A stretch of DNA of 64,000 bases, taken from Cocos nucifera (Eukaryota > Streptophyta > Magnoliopsida > Arecales > Arecaceae). Location: assembly GCA_006176705.1 (NCBI GenBank), contig QRFJ01000059.1, positions 1,116,001 through 1,180,000 of the forward strand, written 5' to 3'. Positions 12,575 through 23,658 of this stretch are shown piece by piece; the stretch's first letter is position 1; each line of letters opens with the position of its first letter. The notes beneath the pieces are model-generated. The model did not search any database. It had not been told where the DNA came from and saw only the letters and a program-made list of their open reading frames with translations. The position numbers were made by a program, and so were the translations under genes.

Positions 12575-12579
12575 ATTAT
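12575..12579. repeat. Target-site duplication of element C, left copy (attat)
   Basis: Identical to 20809-20813 on the other side of C. Confidence 0.88.
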
Positions 12580-13233
12580 TGTTGGAAATAGTGCAGGATT
12601 TAGAGTATGCTTTTTGAAACTTTTTTAAAATTTATATTACAACGAAAGCTAAAATTAATCTAAAATTAATTCTACTACATGCATTGATTTAATCAATTAC
12701 CCAACACAGGATCAAGACATGCTAATATATGATTGAAAATTTAAATGCGTTCAATCAACAAATCATATTTGTTGACCGACTTGAGTTTCAAAAATAATAC
12801 CTGTACGCTGGTAAATGATCTCCATGATCTAAATCTATCGAAAGAAGCTTTGATGTCGCACTATAGCTGCACGTTTATTCGGCCTCTATGGTTGGTCCAC
12901 ACAGAGCTCCTGATCCTGACCAGCTCCACTGAAGTGCTAGCTCCTTGTCGATGCGTTCGACAGCTGATCTTTGTCGATCCGATCAATAAACTACTTTTCA
13001 ATCTCTCAGATAATCCAGAAGATCAGAAGATATAGTATAGAGGATCATGAGATGGTGTATCAAATTTAGTGATGATCGGGCACTCATAGTACTCAATCTC
13101 TCCACCTTAACCCAGAGTCCCAACTCTAGGGTTTTGCACATGCCAAAAACCTTGATTACCGAAAACACTCCCACACCTTCTCTCTTTGGAATTTTACCAT
13201 GAAACTAATTTTCACAAAAAGGAGACTTTCCTC

Positions 13234-13240
13234 TTTATAG
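13234..13240 (-). promoter_or_regulatory. Putative TATA box in C 3' LTR
   Basis: The minus strand reads CCTATAAAGAGG. It lies some 650 bp inside the LTR from its 3' end in element orientation, a reasonable U3 promoter position. Not tested against A's LTR, where no clear equivalent was seen. Confidence 0.35.
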
Positions 13241-14204
13241 GAACCCCACTTAGATCACATCTAAGTGGGTGTCCATGTGCAAAGAAAAAATAATTGGCGT
13301 GAGAAAAGGAAGATGGCGCAAGAGACACTCACCCTCTCACCTTGGACTTTTCCATGCACTAGACAAAACCCTTCTCTATTTTTCTCTCTCTCAGAAGTCC
13401 CTCACATAGCCTCTCACCTCCTTATGCATGCATAAAAAATCACACCTTTTATTGGCATGCGTGAGATGGGAAAACTGCATGGAGAGTGGATAAAGGTTGG
13501 AGATATTATCTTAACCAATCACTTGATTTCAAAAATCATGTGAGCTCTTATCCTTATCCAATGCCTCATCCAAGAGTTTGACACATGAAGGACTCTCCTT
13601 CTGCATGTCCATGGCCTAAATTTTAGAAAAAATTGGCCACAAAAAATTATGCAGCATGTAGTCAGGATATGGATGGAAGGGTAAGGAGGTTTCAACCAAC
13701 CAATTCAAGTTGAATTCAAAATTCAACTTGCATTGAACTGGTCCAACACTTGGACCAGGTCAAAGAGAGAAAGTAATGGAGCACACAAACACCTTTTGGC
13801 ATGGAAAAAATTTACATGAATTCAGAATTCATGTGGAGAAGGGGTGTGGGTCTTCTTTGGGTGGTGCAGGGAGTTTGAAGCATTTGAAATTCAAATCGTA
13901 TTTGACTTGGTCCAAATTGATTTCAACCAAATCAATTTTTCAGACCTAACTAGATCAGGTTAAATCCAACCAAATTAGGCTTAACCCAAACTAATAAACT
14001 TCTAATTAAATTAGAAATTAATTAGATCCAGCTCCTAATCAAATCAGAGCCGAATCTTCCATAGCGATTAGGTCATCATATAACCTAATCGGGTCAAACC
14101 CAATCGAATCCAATTCAATCAGATTCGATTGAATCCAAATTGCTCAATCCAATTGGCCTAATCAGCAATCAAATTGCTAATTAATCCTTCAATAAATATA
14201 GAGT

Positions 14205-14500
14205 CCCAATCGGATGGGTGTCTGGGCAACAGAGTCCCATCAATATGAAACTCTTAAAGGGTCCCAAACCAGTGCTACTCTTGATCCCAATGTTCCAAAT
14301 GAATGAAACTCACAATCAAAGAATTCTAGACTAGTGAGACTCTTGATCAGAGAGTTCTAGATAAGTAGGACTTAGAGTCCCAGTCTAGTGAAACCCATAA
14401 AAGTAGAGTCCCAGTTCAGTGGAACTCTTGGTCATAGAGTTCTAGTGCAGTAGGACTCCTGACCATAGAGTTTCAGACCATTGAGACTCTTCGATTAGCC
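14205..14500. repeat. Tandem repeat of about 36 bp in C LTR
   Basis: Roughly eight imperfect units built on AGAGTCCCAGT...GTGAAACTCTTGATCAT. The same place in A's LTR (about 25258-25350) has about three units. The repeat expands or contracts between copies and accounts for most of the LTR length difference. Confidence 0.75.
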
Positions 14501-15419
14501 ATCAGATCAAGTAGAAACTCCTATTATGTGTGATCCCATAGGTTCGAATCCTAAGCCAGTAGCATAAGAATTAATTTTTTATACCAATCGATATGACCAT
14601 CTAGCAATAATACCCAACATTTGGATAGATCGAATAGTCGTAATGCAACATCGACGAACCTATGGCATATGGTTATCATATAATTCATCCTCTTGACCTC
14701 AATACTCAAAAGATGATCTAGGATTTAACTATCAATTCTAAAAATCATCTATAGTGTATTTCAAAATTTAGTATCCATTGAACAGACCATCCCGACTGAG
14801 GTTTTGCTAAATTAAAATATAGTGATGCACTTGCTTCAATACTTGGAGAGGTCAATCCCATCTTGATACACGCACTGACTTCACAAGTACTTGACTGCAC
14901 CTAGTAGCCTTTCATCACTGAATTAAAAATTTAGATGATCCGATACCTAAGTACAGTGAGTTGCTTGCAAATTACCATGGTGATCTCAGGTCTAAGGGAC
15001 ACTTATAACCATATCCTTCACGAGCAACTCTTGATAGCAGAGAGCTCTACAGTTGGATTACATTTAGTGAAATATACTCCTACACTTCACCAGCATGCTA
15101 TAATAGTATCTTCATACTTCTTACTTAAGAGGACAACCAACACTTATGGTACACAATGACTTACACTTGATACGTTGTCGTCCAGGATAACAATGAATCA
15201 TTTGGTCATAAGCTAGTTTAAGGACTAAATGATAAATTCTTCTTCGTCGAGTCTAAATAGTCCTAAAAATTTCATCACAGAAGAGTTCATTATAGAAAGA
15301 TGCAAAACATGATAAAAAATTAAAATAATAATTTTATTTATTTATAATTTAAGTACATATTACCTTCAACTCAACCATCTACAACCTGGATGATTAGCTT
15401 TAGGATATAATTTTCAATA

Positions 15420-15431
15420 ACTCCCACTTAG
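15420..15431 (-). other. Element C polypurine tract
   Basis: The minus strand reads CTAAGTGGGAGT next to the LTR, the usual copia plus-strand primer site. Confidence 0.8.
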
Positions 15432-15940
15432 ACTAAAGCCACTCAGAATAGTATCGAAGATCCATCTTTTATTTATGATTGTCGAACTCTTTAATTCTGA
15501 GAGCCTTAGTAAATGGGTCAGCCATGTTCTTCTTTCCATTGATCTTCTGAAGATTGACGTCACCTCACTCTACGATCTCTCATACAAGATGGTAGTGATG
15601 CAGAATGTGCTTGGTGCACTGATGTACCTTCGACTCCTTCGCTTAAGCTATGACTCCAGTGCTATTACAGTAAAGCAAAATTGGACCATCTAAGGAGGGT
15701 GCCACTTTCAGCTCATCGATGAACTTTCATAGCCACATAGCTTTCTTTGCAACATTAGATGCTGTGGCATACTCTACCTCGCACATAGAATCAGCCCCAG
15801 TATGCTGCTTGAAACTCTTCCAGCAGACTGCTTCATCGTTCAGGATAAATACATAATCTGACACACTCTTGCTATCATCATGATCTGACTAAAAATTAAA
15901 ATCAGTATATCCTACAAGTTTCAAGTTAGCATCTCCATAA
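15431..15940 (-). pseudogene. pol: Element C RNase H (broken)
   Basis: The minus strand encodes the end of pol. Visible blocks are WKSFKQHTGADSMCEVEYATA at about 15765-15830, containing the catalytic Glu, then a CNSTG-type segment and a C-terminal RIKEFDNHK. Stops interrupt several positions. It closely matches B's RNase H at 8641-9175. Confidence 0.82.
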
Positions 15941-16990
15941 ATGAGCTACTAGTTCTTAGTATTTCTTAAATACTTCAGGATTATCTTTATAACCTTCCAA
16001 TGATTCTCACCCAGATCAGACTGATATCTACTCACTATCCCTAGTAAGTATGTCACATCTGGTCTCGTACACATCATGGTGTACCTAATAGAATTCACTA
16101 TTGAAGTATATAGAATCCTACTCATACGCTCTCTCTCTTGAGAAGTTGTTAGACAATCTTTCTTCGAGAGAGTAATTTCATGGCCTTTTGAAAATAGCCC
16201 TTTTTTGGAATTCGCAATGCCGAACCACTTCAGCATGGTATCGATGTACGTGGACTGAGACAATCCAAGCAATCTTTTAGATCCATTTCTATCGATCTTC
16301 ATCCCCAAGATGTAGGAGGCTTCTTCCAAGTTCTTCATGGAGAATTATGATGACAGCTAAATCTTTATTTTTTATAGTGTAGGGATGTCATTTTTGATTA
16401 AGAGAATATCATCCACATACAAAATAAGAAATAGGACTATAGAACCATTAGCCTATTTATACACGTAGGATTTTTCTCCATTCTTAACGAAGCCATACAT
16501 TCTGATCACCTTATCAAAATACATGTTCCAACTCCACGATGCCTGCTTCAATCTATAGATGGATCTCTAAAGCTTGCACACCTTAGACTCGTCTGTGGAT
16601 GTGAAAACCCTCAGGCTATATTATATATACCTCTTCGTCTAGCTCTCCATTTAGAAAAACTATTTTCATATCCATTTACCAGATCTCATAGTCCAGATAT
16701 ACTTCTATCACAAGCATAATCCAAATGAACTTGAGCATTGCCATCAAAGAAAATATCTCATTATAGTCAATACCATAATATTGACGATATCCTTTGACAA
16801 CCAAACGAGCTTTATAGGTCTCCACCTTCCCGTCTGTGCCTTTTTTTGTTTTAAAAATCTTGTTACATCCAATGAATTTTATTTCTTTAGGTAGATCAAC
16901 CAGTGTCCATACATTGTTGACTTTCATGGACTTCATTTTAGACTTCATGGCTTCCAGCCATTTATCGAAATCGAATCTCTACATGACATC
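15941..16990 (-). pseudogene. pol: Element C reverse transcriptase (few stops)
   Basis: One of the better preserved RT copies. Two open stretches (15949-16338 and 16676-16948) hold the thumb (MKNLEEASYILGMKIDR) and the N-terminal fingers (WTLVDLPKEIKFIGC, then AMLKFIWIML). The catalytic box YVDDILL is intact at 16408-16419. Stops remain, mostly at Trp or Gln positions. It is the template used to recognise the split RT of A. Confidence 0.88.
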
Positions 16991-18200
16991 CATGTAGATG
17001 ATCGGATCCTCATCGTTCTCATCGAGTTCAATAGGATCACCATCCTGGATCAAGAAATCTTAGTATCTATCTAGTTGATGTGGTACTCTACCAGATCTTC
17101 TTAAAGATGCCTCTATAATGGGTTTTGGGTTTGATTTTATCAAATCCATCTTTGTCGATTCACTAGAATATGTCAGTTCTTCCACCTGTCGAACTTCACT
17201 AAGTTCAACACTAGAGATAGCAGTTCATTCCATAAAAAATTTCTTTTCCAAAAAGATTGTCCTATTGTTGATGAACACCTTTTGTTCTTCAGTAAGATAG
17301 AAGTAATAATCCCTAGTTTCCTTGGGGTACCCTATGAGCAAGCACTTATCGAATCTAGATCCAAGCTTTTCAAGCTACAAATGTTTAACATAAGTCGGAC
17401 ATCCCCAAATCCTAAGATGAGAGAGTGTCGACCTATGCCTAGTCCATATCTCATATAGAGTCTTTGTAATAGACTTGCTTAGAACATTGATCAAAATAAA
17501 ATAAGCAGTCTCGAGTGCATACCCTCAGAACAAAATTGGCAGACTCGCAAACTCCATCATGGATCGAACCATATCCAACAAGGTTCAATTCCTCCTCTCA
17601 CACACACCATTATGCTGTGGTGTTTCAGGAGAGGTCCATTATGAAAGAATTCTAATCTCTCCTAAATATGTTAAAAACTCATTGAAAAGATATTCACCTT
17701 CTCGGTCTGATTGAAGAATTTTAATATTCTTTTTAAGTTATTTTTCTACCTCATTTTAATATTGTTTGAACATTTCAAACGAATCAAATTTACTCTTCAT
17801 AAGATAGACATACCCATACCTCGATAGATTGTCAGTAAATATAATGAAGTAGTAATACCCACTTCTAGTACATGTGTTCATAGGTTCACATACATCAGTA
17901 TGTACTAGACCCAGAAGCTCAGTGGCTCGTTCATCTTTTTCAGTAAAAGAGGATTTGGTCATCTTATCAAGAAGTGATAAGATGGCAGGACTCATAGGTA
18001 TTCAATGATTCACAATTATCGATGTCAAGGATATGCTTCTTGACTAATCTGTTAATCCTATTCTTGTTTATATAACCGAGTCTACAGTGCCAAAGATAGA
18101 CATCGATGATATTATCTAGTTTTGGATGTTTATTTGATGTGTACATTATATTAATAGATTTTGATAAAATATAAATATCATTTCTTAATTATTCTTGCAT
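16991..18200 (-). pseudogene. pol: Element C integrase (broken)
   Basis: The minus strand encodes the pre-integrase zinc region, rve core and C-terminal region. All three catalytic residues can be read: Asp in LVHTDVCEP, Asp in LQSDREGEY, Glu in GVCERRN (near 17605). The open stretch 17756-17995 covers the first Asp and the NLSRYGYVYLM block. Stops follow ERRN and others. The C-terminal TLYEIWTRH and LRIWGCPTYVK blocks lie near 17400-17470. Confidence 0.87.
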
Positions 18201-18495
18201 TACTGTAACATCATTCATAATGATATCATAATATTTTTTTTATTAACAAATAATAATCAGCTTGGGCTAAAAGTCCAATAGATATTATGTTCATCATAAA
18301 AGATGGATAATAGTGACAGTTACTTAAAATGATATTATTATTTTTGAAAATAAGCTCAAGAGTTCGCAATGCTAGGACTGAAATTTTACTTTCATCCTCA
18401 ATATTAAGGAATCTATCACTATTCTCAAACTTTCTATCAATTTGAAGTCCATGCAATGAATTGCATATATGAATTAGACTCCCGGTATCTAATAC
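18201..18495 (-). pseudogene. pol: Element C aspartic protease
   Basis: The minus strand encodes VLDTGSLIHICNS, with the D-T-G-S motif intact, followed by 18456-18226 open (FLNIEDESKISVLALRT...). A Trp just before VLD is a TAG stop. It follows the gag remnant directly. Confidence 0.82.
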
Positions 18496-18714
18496 CTAGG
18501 TAGATATATCATAAATAAAGAAATTATAAGGTGTTATCATATAACAACCTTGACCAGTAACCATTTGCTGATTTCTCCTATTCAGCCTATTTGAGTTAAG
18601 AGGATCATTTTTCTTTAGGTCTACCAGATTATGATGGACACTAGACCACTCGTATTCAAGTCCTAAATGCTTATCATTATCCAACAGTGAACTGAGCAAA
18701 CTTAAACTAGCTAT
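18496..18714 (-). pseudogene. gag: Element C gag remnant with internal deletion
   Basis: About 70 codons in place of about 325 in element B. It starts with the gag N-terminal SSLLDNDK block and jumps to the C-terminal CYMITPYNFFIYDIS that in B lies just before the protease. The capsid core and zinc knuckle are absent. The start codon is ATA (complement of 18712-18714) where A has ATG. The same jump is present in A (21690-21901), so the deletion predates both insertions. Confidence 0.82.
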
Positions 18715-20269
18715 TCTATTTATCTGAAAGAAAAATGTAAGATCATATTAGTACATAAATTATTTAATCTTAAAGACTTGGACCTTAGTCTAAAGGTTCT
18801 TTCACTATTTTAATAAATTGGTAGCCTCTACCTCTAATTCAAAGAATTATAGTAACTTCTAGTAGGTACTAGAATCTACATAGACTACAAACGGGCCTAA
18901 GAAAAGCTCTGGATAACCTGTGTGCATCTACAGGTAGGTTCATAATTAATTATTTCTTCAAATAATTTTTAGTAATTAGATTTTACCCTAAAAGCCAATT
19001 CAGTAGGCTAAGGTCTCTACTAAAAAGATCTGATTAGGTCCAACCATTAACATGATTAAGTTCGGTGTATCAAACCAATGATGATCAGGTCTAAGAAAAG
19101 CTCTGGCTAACCTAACCACCATTAAGAGAGTGCAACCTAATCATCATGTGATGGATAGTAATTCTAATATCCAAATGAACACCAGGTGTAAGACACCTCC
19201 AATATTCACCCCAAAAATTGGATTCATTACTATTCACCTTAATAGGAGGCTATGACTCAATTATCCTCCTAATTTAGTCATTTTAAGGATCTAATAATTT
19301 AGAAGATTTAGGTTACATGTGATTTAAGGATAAAAAAGACACGGACTAATTTTCTTTCATTGACTTCATCAAGTCAATTGATTAGAACTAGGATCAATTT
19401 TGGTCCATAGGTACCTAATTCAATCTTACTGATTGAAATCAGTCAAACTGATTCCTAGTGATATTGGTCAGCTCGAATCACCAAGTGATCTAATCAAATC
19501 CTAATCGACCATGTCGGTCAGATAAGTGAGATCAGTGGAAGGAATATGCCATTAACTCATCAAAGATAGAATCAGTATGAGTAGCTCCCAATTAAAAACT
19601 ACTGATCTTGTCTGCCAAACTTACGTTAGACACCAACTGATTAATTAGGTTCAATCTGATCAACCTAGTAATTTTGGGCTAAACCACTTATCCATGAATC
19701 AAGTCTATCTTGGTCTAGTTAAAGACATGAACTTGTCTAATTACAACTATTGAAGTTGAATCTAGAGTGTCCTTAACCTAATCTAATTCAACACTTGGTT
19801 AGATTTGATCAATTACTCTAGATTAATCCATTCTTTAACTAACCTTAGGTCTAACTCAATTAATGGCCCAAAGTTTTATGCATTTATCTTAGAATTTTTA
19901 ATTCATAATTCTAGATCCTATGAGACAACACTTAATCTTTTATTAAGTTTTTGGACTGATGGGTCAGGGTTCGGCATTTCAAAAATAAGTTTTAAATTTT
20001 AAAAGATTTTAATTTTTTGTTTATCAAATGAGTTGACTTATTTCAAAAATGGGTCAGCTCATTTTATAAACAGCAACCTATTGTTATTTTCATAATAGAA
20101 AATAAACCATAATAAAATCAAAGCATGAATTTGATATTAGATCTAATCTAACATATTCATGTTTAATTTTTTATTTTTTTATTAACTAAAATAATTTTAA
20201 TTAACATATAAACATATCATATATGCTAGCATTTAATGACCTATGGGTTATGGGCCCACCACACTTCTA
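18715..20269 (-). other. Element C leader (untranslated), PBS deleted
   Basis: AT-rich, non-coding, collinear with A's leader (21902-23644) for about 1.5 kb. It stops short of the PBS; the next recognisable sequence is 5' LTR from about 20270. The conserved CATAAG hairpin seen in A near 23468 is missing here, lost with the deletion. Confidence 0.7.
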
Positions 20270-20808
20270 CTGTGCAACTCTGATTGCATCCAGTAGCCTT
20301 CTATCACTGAATGAAAAATTCAGGTGGTCTAGTACCTAAGTACAGTGAGTTGCTTATAAGCCACCATGGTGATCTCAAATCTAAGGGATACTTATATCCA
20401 TATCCTTCGTGAGTAACTCTTAATAGCAAAGAGCTCCATAATTGGATCATATTAAGTAAAATGTACTCCTATATTTCACCTGCATGCCATAATAGTATCT
20501 CCATACTTCTTGGTTAAGAGGATAATCGACACTTATGGCACACAATGACCTACACTCGATACGTTATCATTTTGGATAACAACAAATCATTTGATCATGA
20601 ATTGGTTTAAGGACTAAATGATAAATTCTTCTTTATCGAGTCTAAATAGTCCTAAAAACTTCATCATAGAAGAGTTCATCGTAGAAAGATGTAAAATATG
20701 ATGAAAAATTATAATAATAATTTTGTTTATTTATAATTTAAGTATATATTACATTCAGCTCAACCATCTACAATCTAAATGATTAGCTTTAGGATATAAT
20801 TCCCAACA
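20270..20808 (-). repeat. Element C 5' LTR, truncated
   Basis: It corresponds to the first roughly 530 bp of the LTR in element orientation (compare 14890-15419). The outer end, TCCCAACA, is intact and next to the target duplication. The inner 2.3 kb and PBS are gone. Confidence 0.82.
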
Positions 20809-20813
20809 ATTAT
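20809..20813. repeat. Target-site duplication of element C, right copy (attat)
   Basis: Identical to 12575-12579. Confidence 0.88.
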
Positions 20814-21380
20814 GATGTGGTATTTTAGGAGGGGTCCATTGTGAGAGAATCTCATTCTCTTCTAGATATATCAAAAACTCATTGAAAATGTATTCACCTT
20901 CTTGATCTGACTGAAGAATTTTAATACTCTTTTCAAGTTATTTTTCTACCTCATTGCGATATCATTTGAACATTTCAAATGAATTGGATTTACTCTTCAT
21001 AAGATAGACGTACCCATACATAGATAGATCGTCAATAAATATAATGTAGTAATATCCATCTCTAGTATATGTATTCATAGGTCCACATATATCACTATGT
21101 ACTAGATCCAAAAGATCATTGGCTCATTCATCCTTTTCTGTAAAACATGATTTGGTCATCTTACCAAAAAGGCAGGACTCATAAGTAGTCAATGATTCAC
21201 AATCATCGATGTCAAAGATACGCTCCTTGACTAACTTGTTGATCCTATTCTTATTTATATCACCAAGCCGATAGTGCCAAAGATAGGCGTTGATGATATT
21301 ATCTAGTTTGGATATTTATTTGACATGTACATTACATTAATAGGTTATGCTAAAATATAAATGTCATTTCTTAATTATCC
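20814..21380 (-). pseudogene. pol: Element A integrase, N-terminal and core part (broken)
   Basis: Minus-strand continuation of A's pol right of C. The first catalytic Asp lies in LVHSDICG near 21090, the second in LQSDQEGEY near 20905. The third (Glu) lies across the C insertion and is mutated. Toward the right are the pre-integrase zinc region and stops. It matches C at 17600-18200. Confidence 0.83.
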
Positions 21381-21700
21381 TCATATTATTATAACATTAT
21401 TCATAATGATATCATAATAATTTTTCTTTATTGATAAACTATAATCATCTTGGACTAAAAGCCCTATAAATATTATGTTCATCACAAAAGATGGATAATA
21501 GTGATAGTCACTTAAAATGATATTATTTATTTTAAAAATAAACTCAAGAGTTTTCAATGTTAGGACTGGAACATTTCTTCCATTCCTAATATTCAAAAAT
21601 CTATCACCGTTCTTAAACTTTCTACCAATTTGAAGTCTATGCAATGAATTGCATATGTGAACTGGACTCCCGATATTTAATACCTAGGTAGAAGTATCAC
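21381..21700 (-). pseudogene. pol: Element A aspartic protease (inactive)
   Basis: Open from 21644 to 21381 (HRLQIGRKFKNGDRFLNI...). The active-site motif just upstream reads N-I-G-S instead of D-T-G-S, so the catalytic Asp is lost. Closely related to C's protease. Confidence 0.8.
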
Positions 21701-21901
21701 AAATCAAAAAATTGTAAGGTGTTATCATATAATAGCCTTGATCAGTAACTACTTATTGATTTCTCCTATTCAGCCTACCAAGTCAAGAGGATAATTCTTA
21801 TTCAAGTCTATCTGATTAGGATCAATACTAGACTTCTTGAAATCAAATCTTATAAGCTTGTCATTGTCCAACAGTGAATGGAGCGAACTTACACTAGCCA
21901 T
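21701..21901 (-). pseudogene. gag: Element A gag remnant with internal deletion
   Basis: It starts at the ATG complementary to 21899-21901 (MASVSSLHSLLDNDK), then passes after about 50 codons straight into the pre-protease segment. The capsid and zinc knuckle present in element B are missing at the same place as in C. Several stops follow. Confidence 0.8.
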
Positions 21902-23644
21902 TCTATTAACTAAAAGAATAACATAATACCATATTAGTACTTGAATTAATTAACCTTAAAGACTTGGACTTTAGTCTAAAGATTCTTTCATTATTTTTAC
22001 AAATTGGTAGCCTCTACCTCTAATTTGAAGAATTACACTAACTCCTTAGTGGGTACTAAAATCCAAATAGATTGCAAATGGGCCCGAGGAAAGCTTTGGT
22101 TAACCCGTGTGTATCTACAGGTAGGTTCATAATCAATTATTTCTCCAAATAATTTTTGATATTTTGTTTTGCCCTAGAAGCCAATTCAGTAGACTATGAC
22201 CTCCATTGATAAGGTCTGATTAGGTCCAACTATTAACATGATTGAGTTCAGTGCATCAAATGAATGATGACCAGGCCCGAGGAAAGCTCTTGCCAATCTG
22301 ATCGACATTCAGAGAGTGCGATCTAATCATCATTTGATGGATAGTAATTCTAACATCCAGATAAACACCAGGTGTAAAGCACCTCTATGTCCACTTAGAA
22401 AATTGGACTCATTACCATTCACCTTAATAGAAGGCTATGACTCAGTTATCCTCATAACTTTATTATTTTAAAGATCTAATAATTTAAAGAATTTAGACTA
22501 CATATGATTTAAGGATAGAGAAGACATGTACCAATTTACTCCCACTGACTTTACCAAGTTAATAGATGAGGACTATGATCAATTTCGATCCATGGACACC
22601 TAATTCAATCTTACTTATTGAAATCAGTTAAACTAATTTCTAATTGACATGGATCAGCTTGAACCACCAAGTGATCTAATCAAATTCTAATCGACCATGT
22701 TGGCCAGGTTAGTAGATCAGTAGAAGGAATATGCCATTAACTCATCAAAGATCGAAGCAGTATAAGTAGCTCCCAATTAAAAATCACTGATCTAGACTGC
22801 TAAACTTACCTTAGACACCAACTAGTTAATTAGATTCAATCTAATCGACCTGGTAATTTTAGGCTCGACCACTTAGTCATGAATCAAGTCCATCTTGGTC
22901 CTTGTTAAAGATATGGACTTGACCAACTACAACTATTAAAGTTAAATCTAGAGTGTCCTTGATCTAATCTAAATCAACACTTAATTAGATTTGATCAATT
23001 ACTCTAGTTTAGTCTATTTTTTAACTAACCTTAGATCTTACCCAATTAATAGATCTAATTCATCTAACCTTTTAATCCATAATTTTATGCTTTGATCTTA
23101 AGATCTTTAATTCATAATTCTAGACCCTACGAGATAACACTTAATTTTTTAATTAAGTTTTTGGGCTGATGGATTGGGGTTCGGTATTTGAAAATTATTT
23201 TTAAATTTTATAAAATATTTTTATAATTTTTATTTTCTATTTTTTAAATGGATCGACTTATTTCAAAAATAGGTTGACTCATTACATAAACAGCAACCTA
23301 TTACTAATTTTAAAAAGAAAATCAAGCATAATAATAATTAAACCATGAATCATTTTAGATCTAATCTAAATTCATTCATGTTTAATTTTTATATTAAAAT
23401 AATTTTAATAAAAAAATTCTTTCAATGTTCATCTTAATGAATGAGTTTACGGTGGCACCCCTACCACCGTAAGAGATCCCCATCGAATGGAAGGAGATGG
23501 CCTTTAAATCATGCTTATTTCTTATGATCGGATGGCTTGGTGGCTCATCCATTTTTAATTACTAAGTTATCTAGATAAAATACATATCAAATATGCAAGC
23601 ATTCATATTTTTAATTAATATATAAAACATGTCACATGACTTAG
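21902..23644 (-). other. Element A untranslated leader
   Basis: About 1.74 kb, AT-rich, no gene. It contains a stretch near 23440-23530 related to the leaders of elements F, H and K, including an imperfect version of their conserved hairpin. Confidence 0.7.
23468..23526 (-). promoter_or_regulatory. Leader hairpin, element A version (imperfect)
   Basis: Plus-strand arms CGTAAGAGA (23468-23476) and TTTCTTATG (23518-23526) pair at about seven of nine positions. Between them is the CATCGAATGGAAGGAGATGG core shared with H, F and K. Candidate RNA structure. Confidence 0.45.
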
Positions 23645-23658
23645 TGCTCTGATACCAC
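23645..23658 (-). other. Element A primer-binding site
   Basis: The minus strand reads GTGGTATCAGAGCA, immediately inside the 5' LTR. Initiator Met-tRNA type. Confidence 0.92.

Larger units (their letters stand above)
11669..12579 (-). pseudogene. pol: Element A integrase C-terminus and reverse transcriptase N-terminus (broken)
   Basis: Middle piece of A's pol on the minus strand. The complement of about 11670-11900 encodes the RT entry (VDPPKWIKP-like block and the AMLKSI stretch). The complement of 12100-12570 is the integrase C-terminal part, matching C at 17100-17590. At the right end the catalytic-Glu segment reads MSKRRN where relatives have a Glu before RRN, so the Glu is Lys. The piece is cut by B on the left and C on the right and contains many stops. 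Confidence 0.83.
12580..15419 (-). repeat. Element C 3' LTR
   Basis: About 2840 bp. Its plus-strand left end TGTTGGAAATAGTGCAGG matches the PBS-side end of A's LTR at 23659. Its right end, TTAGGATATAATTTTCAATA, matches A's end at 26283 and C's own at 20808. It is about 215 bp longer than A's LTR, largely through expansion of a short tandem repeat at 14205-14500. Confidence 0.87.
12580..20808 (-). mobile_element. Element C: Ty1/copia retrotransposon inserted in element A integrase, 5' LTR truncated
   Basis: Minus-strand element: 3' LTR 12580-15419, polypurine tract, RNase H, RT, INT, protease, a gag remnant with a large deletion, leader, then only about 540 bp of 5' LTR (about 20270-20808). 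Perfect 5-bp duplications (attat) flank it, and the host INT reads through when it is removed. The PBS and about 2.3 kb of the 5' LTR are missing at the leader/LTR junction, an internal deletion after insertion. It belongs to the same family as A: homologous LTRs, leader and the same gag deletion. Confidence 0.88.

Noticed and set aside
23645..23658. Fragments matching tRNA ends as tRNA genes
   Set aside because: Only the 12-16 bases complementary to initiator Met-tRNA are present, next to LTRs. These are primer-binding sites; no cloverleaf follows.
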